From assembly GCA_030152105.1 (NCBI GenBank), contig JASLIH010000445.1:1-15169 (forward strand): a stretch of 15,169 bases of DNA, in the 5' to 3' direction. Below the pieces are notes generated by a model. That model saw nothing but the letters and a program-made list of their open reading frames with translations, did no database searches and was not told the DNA's origin. This stretch comes from Actinomycetes bacterium (lineage in GTDB: Bacteria > Actinomycetota > CALGFH01). A program made the translations under genes and the position numbers. Shown here one piece after another: positions 14,177-15,169 of this stretch; positions within the stretch are counted from its first letter, which is position 1, and every line of letters begins with the position of its first letter.

Positions 14177-15169
14177 ATGGAGCAAGTCCTGCCCGCCAAC
14201 CAGGAGGCGTTCACCCGGCTCACCGAGGCCGACCCGGTGCTGATCGACGTCCGGCCGGCCGTCGAGGTGGTGCCGGACATGACCGCCGAGACGATCCTCA
14301 CCTCAGGGGCGCCCCTGCCGTGGGAGGCCTACCACGGCGGCCAGCGCCGGGCCGTGCTGTACGCCGCCGTCTACGAGGAGCTGGCGGCCAGCCCCGAGGA
14401 GGCCGACGCGGCCATCGCGGCCGGCCGCATCCGGCTGGGCGCCTGCCACGACCACGGCTGCGTCGGGTCGGTGGCCGGCATCTACACCGCTTCCATGCCG
14501 GTGCTGGTGGTGGAGAGCGCCCGCTTCGGCAACCGCGGCTTCTGCAACCTCTACGAGGGGGAGTCGCGCAAGCGCCTCAACTACGGCATCTACGACGAGG
14601 AGGTCCGCCGCGGCCTCGACTACCTGGCCGGGTCGCTGGGCCCGCTGCTGAGCGCGGCCATGCGGCGCGGCGACGGCATCCCGCTGGTGCCGCTGATCCG
14701 GCGGGCCCTGCACATGGGCGACGAGCTGCACAGCCGCAACACCGCCGCCACCCTGCTGTTCTCCCGCGAGCTGTTCGGCACCCTGCTGGAGCTGGCCGGG
14801 GACGGCTGGGACGACGAGGTCCGCGACGCCATCGACTTCCTGCGCGCCGCCGACTACTTCTTCCTGCGCTGCTCCATGGCCGCGGCCAAGGTGCTGGCCG
14901 ACGCCGCCGCCGGGGTGGCCGGGTCCAGCCTGGTCACGGCCATGACGATCAGCTGCCGGGAGTACGCCATCCGGGTCAGCGGGCTCGGCCAGCGCTGGTT
15001 CCGGGGGCCGCTGCCCACGGTCGAGGCCAAGCTGTTCGAGGGCTTCACCGCCGACGACATCCAGTGGATCGGGGGCGAGAGCCACATCACCGAGACGGTC
15101 GGCCTTGGCGGCTTCGCCCAGGCGGCCGCCTTCGGCCTCCAGGCCTACCAGGGCGGCGGGCCCGAGGCG
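14177..15169 (+). CDS. DUF1116 family protein, YlbE/AllG-like (partial, open at right edge)
   Basis: 331 codons are open to the end of the window, so the protein is cut off; family members are about 420-470 residues. ANQEAFTRLTEADPVLIDV (7-25), a CHDHGCVGSVAGI motif (90-102), ASMPVLVVE (105-113), IRRALHMGDELHSRN (174-188) and TVGLGGFAQAAAFGLQAYQG (307-326) match DUF1116. E. coli members are YahG and YlbE; YlbE (AllG) is reported as a component of oxamate carbamoyltransferase with FdrA (AllF) and YlbF (AllH), so a role in carbamoyl transfer during ureide breakdown is suggested by homology. GGAGGA at 14164-14169 is seven bases before the ATG at 14177. An in-frame ATG at 14162 has no ribosome-binding site. 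It lies 42 bases after the GS-like gene. Confidence 0.85.
   Translation, partial: MEQVLPANQEAFTRLTEADPVLIDVRPAVEVVPDMTAETILTSGAPLPWEAYHGGQRRAVLYAAVYEELAASPEEADAAIAAGRIRLGACHDHGCVGSVAGIYTASMPVLVVESARFGNRGFCNLYEGESRKRLNYGIYDEEVRRGLDYLAGSLGPLLSAAMRRGDGIPLVPLIRRALHMGDELHSRNTAATLLFSRELFGTLLELAGDGWDDEVRDAIDFLRAADYFFLRCSMAAAKVLADAAAGVAGSSLVTAMTISCREYAIRVSGLGQRWFRGPLPTVEAKLFEGFTADDIQWIGGESHITETVGLGGFAQAAAFGLQAYQGGGPEA

Noticed and set aside
11369..14185. Very long open frame on the minus strand (938 codons)
   Set aside because: It lies opposite the NTase, phosphoesterase and GS-like genes, has low-complexity Gly/Val/His/Gln content and no domain; an artefact of high GC.

Overview
The window is a high-GC stretch (visibly about 70% G+C, strong G/C third-position bias) with many GTG starts, tightly packed genes, lipobox and Sec signal peptides and actinobacterial-type protein families (fused cupredoxins, DUF6529-like membrane protein, Lrp regulator, GlcF). 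This suggests an Actinomycetota chromosome, possibly from an uncultured lineage. I cannot name the genus. I see no tRNA, rRNA, CRISPR, insertion sequence or phage gene. There is no gap above 300 bases without a gene. The largest gaps are 9152-9307 (regulatory), 3086-3183, 6002-6086 and 7420-7503.

Layout. (1) 1-1410, plus strand: the last codons of a probable FAD-linked glycolate oxidase subunit, overlapping glcF (iron-sulfur subunit). (2) 1407-3085, minus strand: a three-gene unit of secreted trypsin-like protease, DUF4177-like small protein and small membrane protein. (3) 3184-3963, plus: a thioesterase-superfamily protein, probably leaderless. (4) 3960-6001, minus: a membrane redox cluster of a one-domain cupredoxin, a four-helix DUF6529-like protein and a three-domain cupredoxin whose first copper site has lost a His ligand. 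(5) 6087-7419, minus: a lipoprotein with an intradiol-dioxygenase-like fold and a J-domain coiled-coil protein. (6) 7504-8679, plus: an AlaC-like aminotransferase, convergent with (7) an Lrp/AsnC regulator, 8687-9151, minus. (8) 9308-15169, plus: a tight operon of APC amino acid permease, nucleotidyltransferase-fold protein, metallophosphoesterase, GlnT-type glutamine synthetase homologue and a DUF1116 protein that runs off the right edge.

How the genes may work together. The most interesting region is 8687-15169. An Lrp regulator is divergent from a five-gene operon across a 156-base AT-rich gap crowded with TTGA/TCAA half-sites. Importer plus gamma-glutamyl-ligase-type GS plus DUF1116 (the family of the E. 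coli AllG/YlbE oxamate carbamoyltransferase component) suggests uptake and breakdown of a nitrogen compound such as an amine, amide or ureide. The NTase and phosphoesterase between permease and GS are unexplained, and could be a modification/demodification pair. The substrate is not determined by the sequence.
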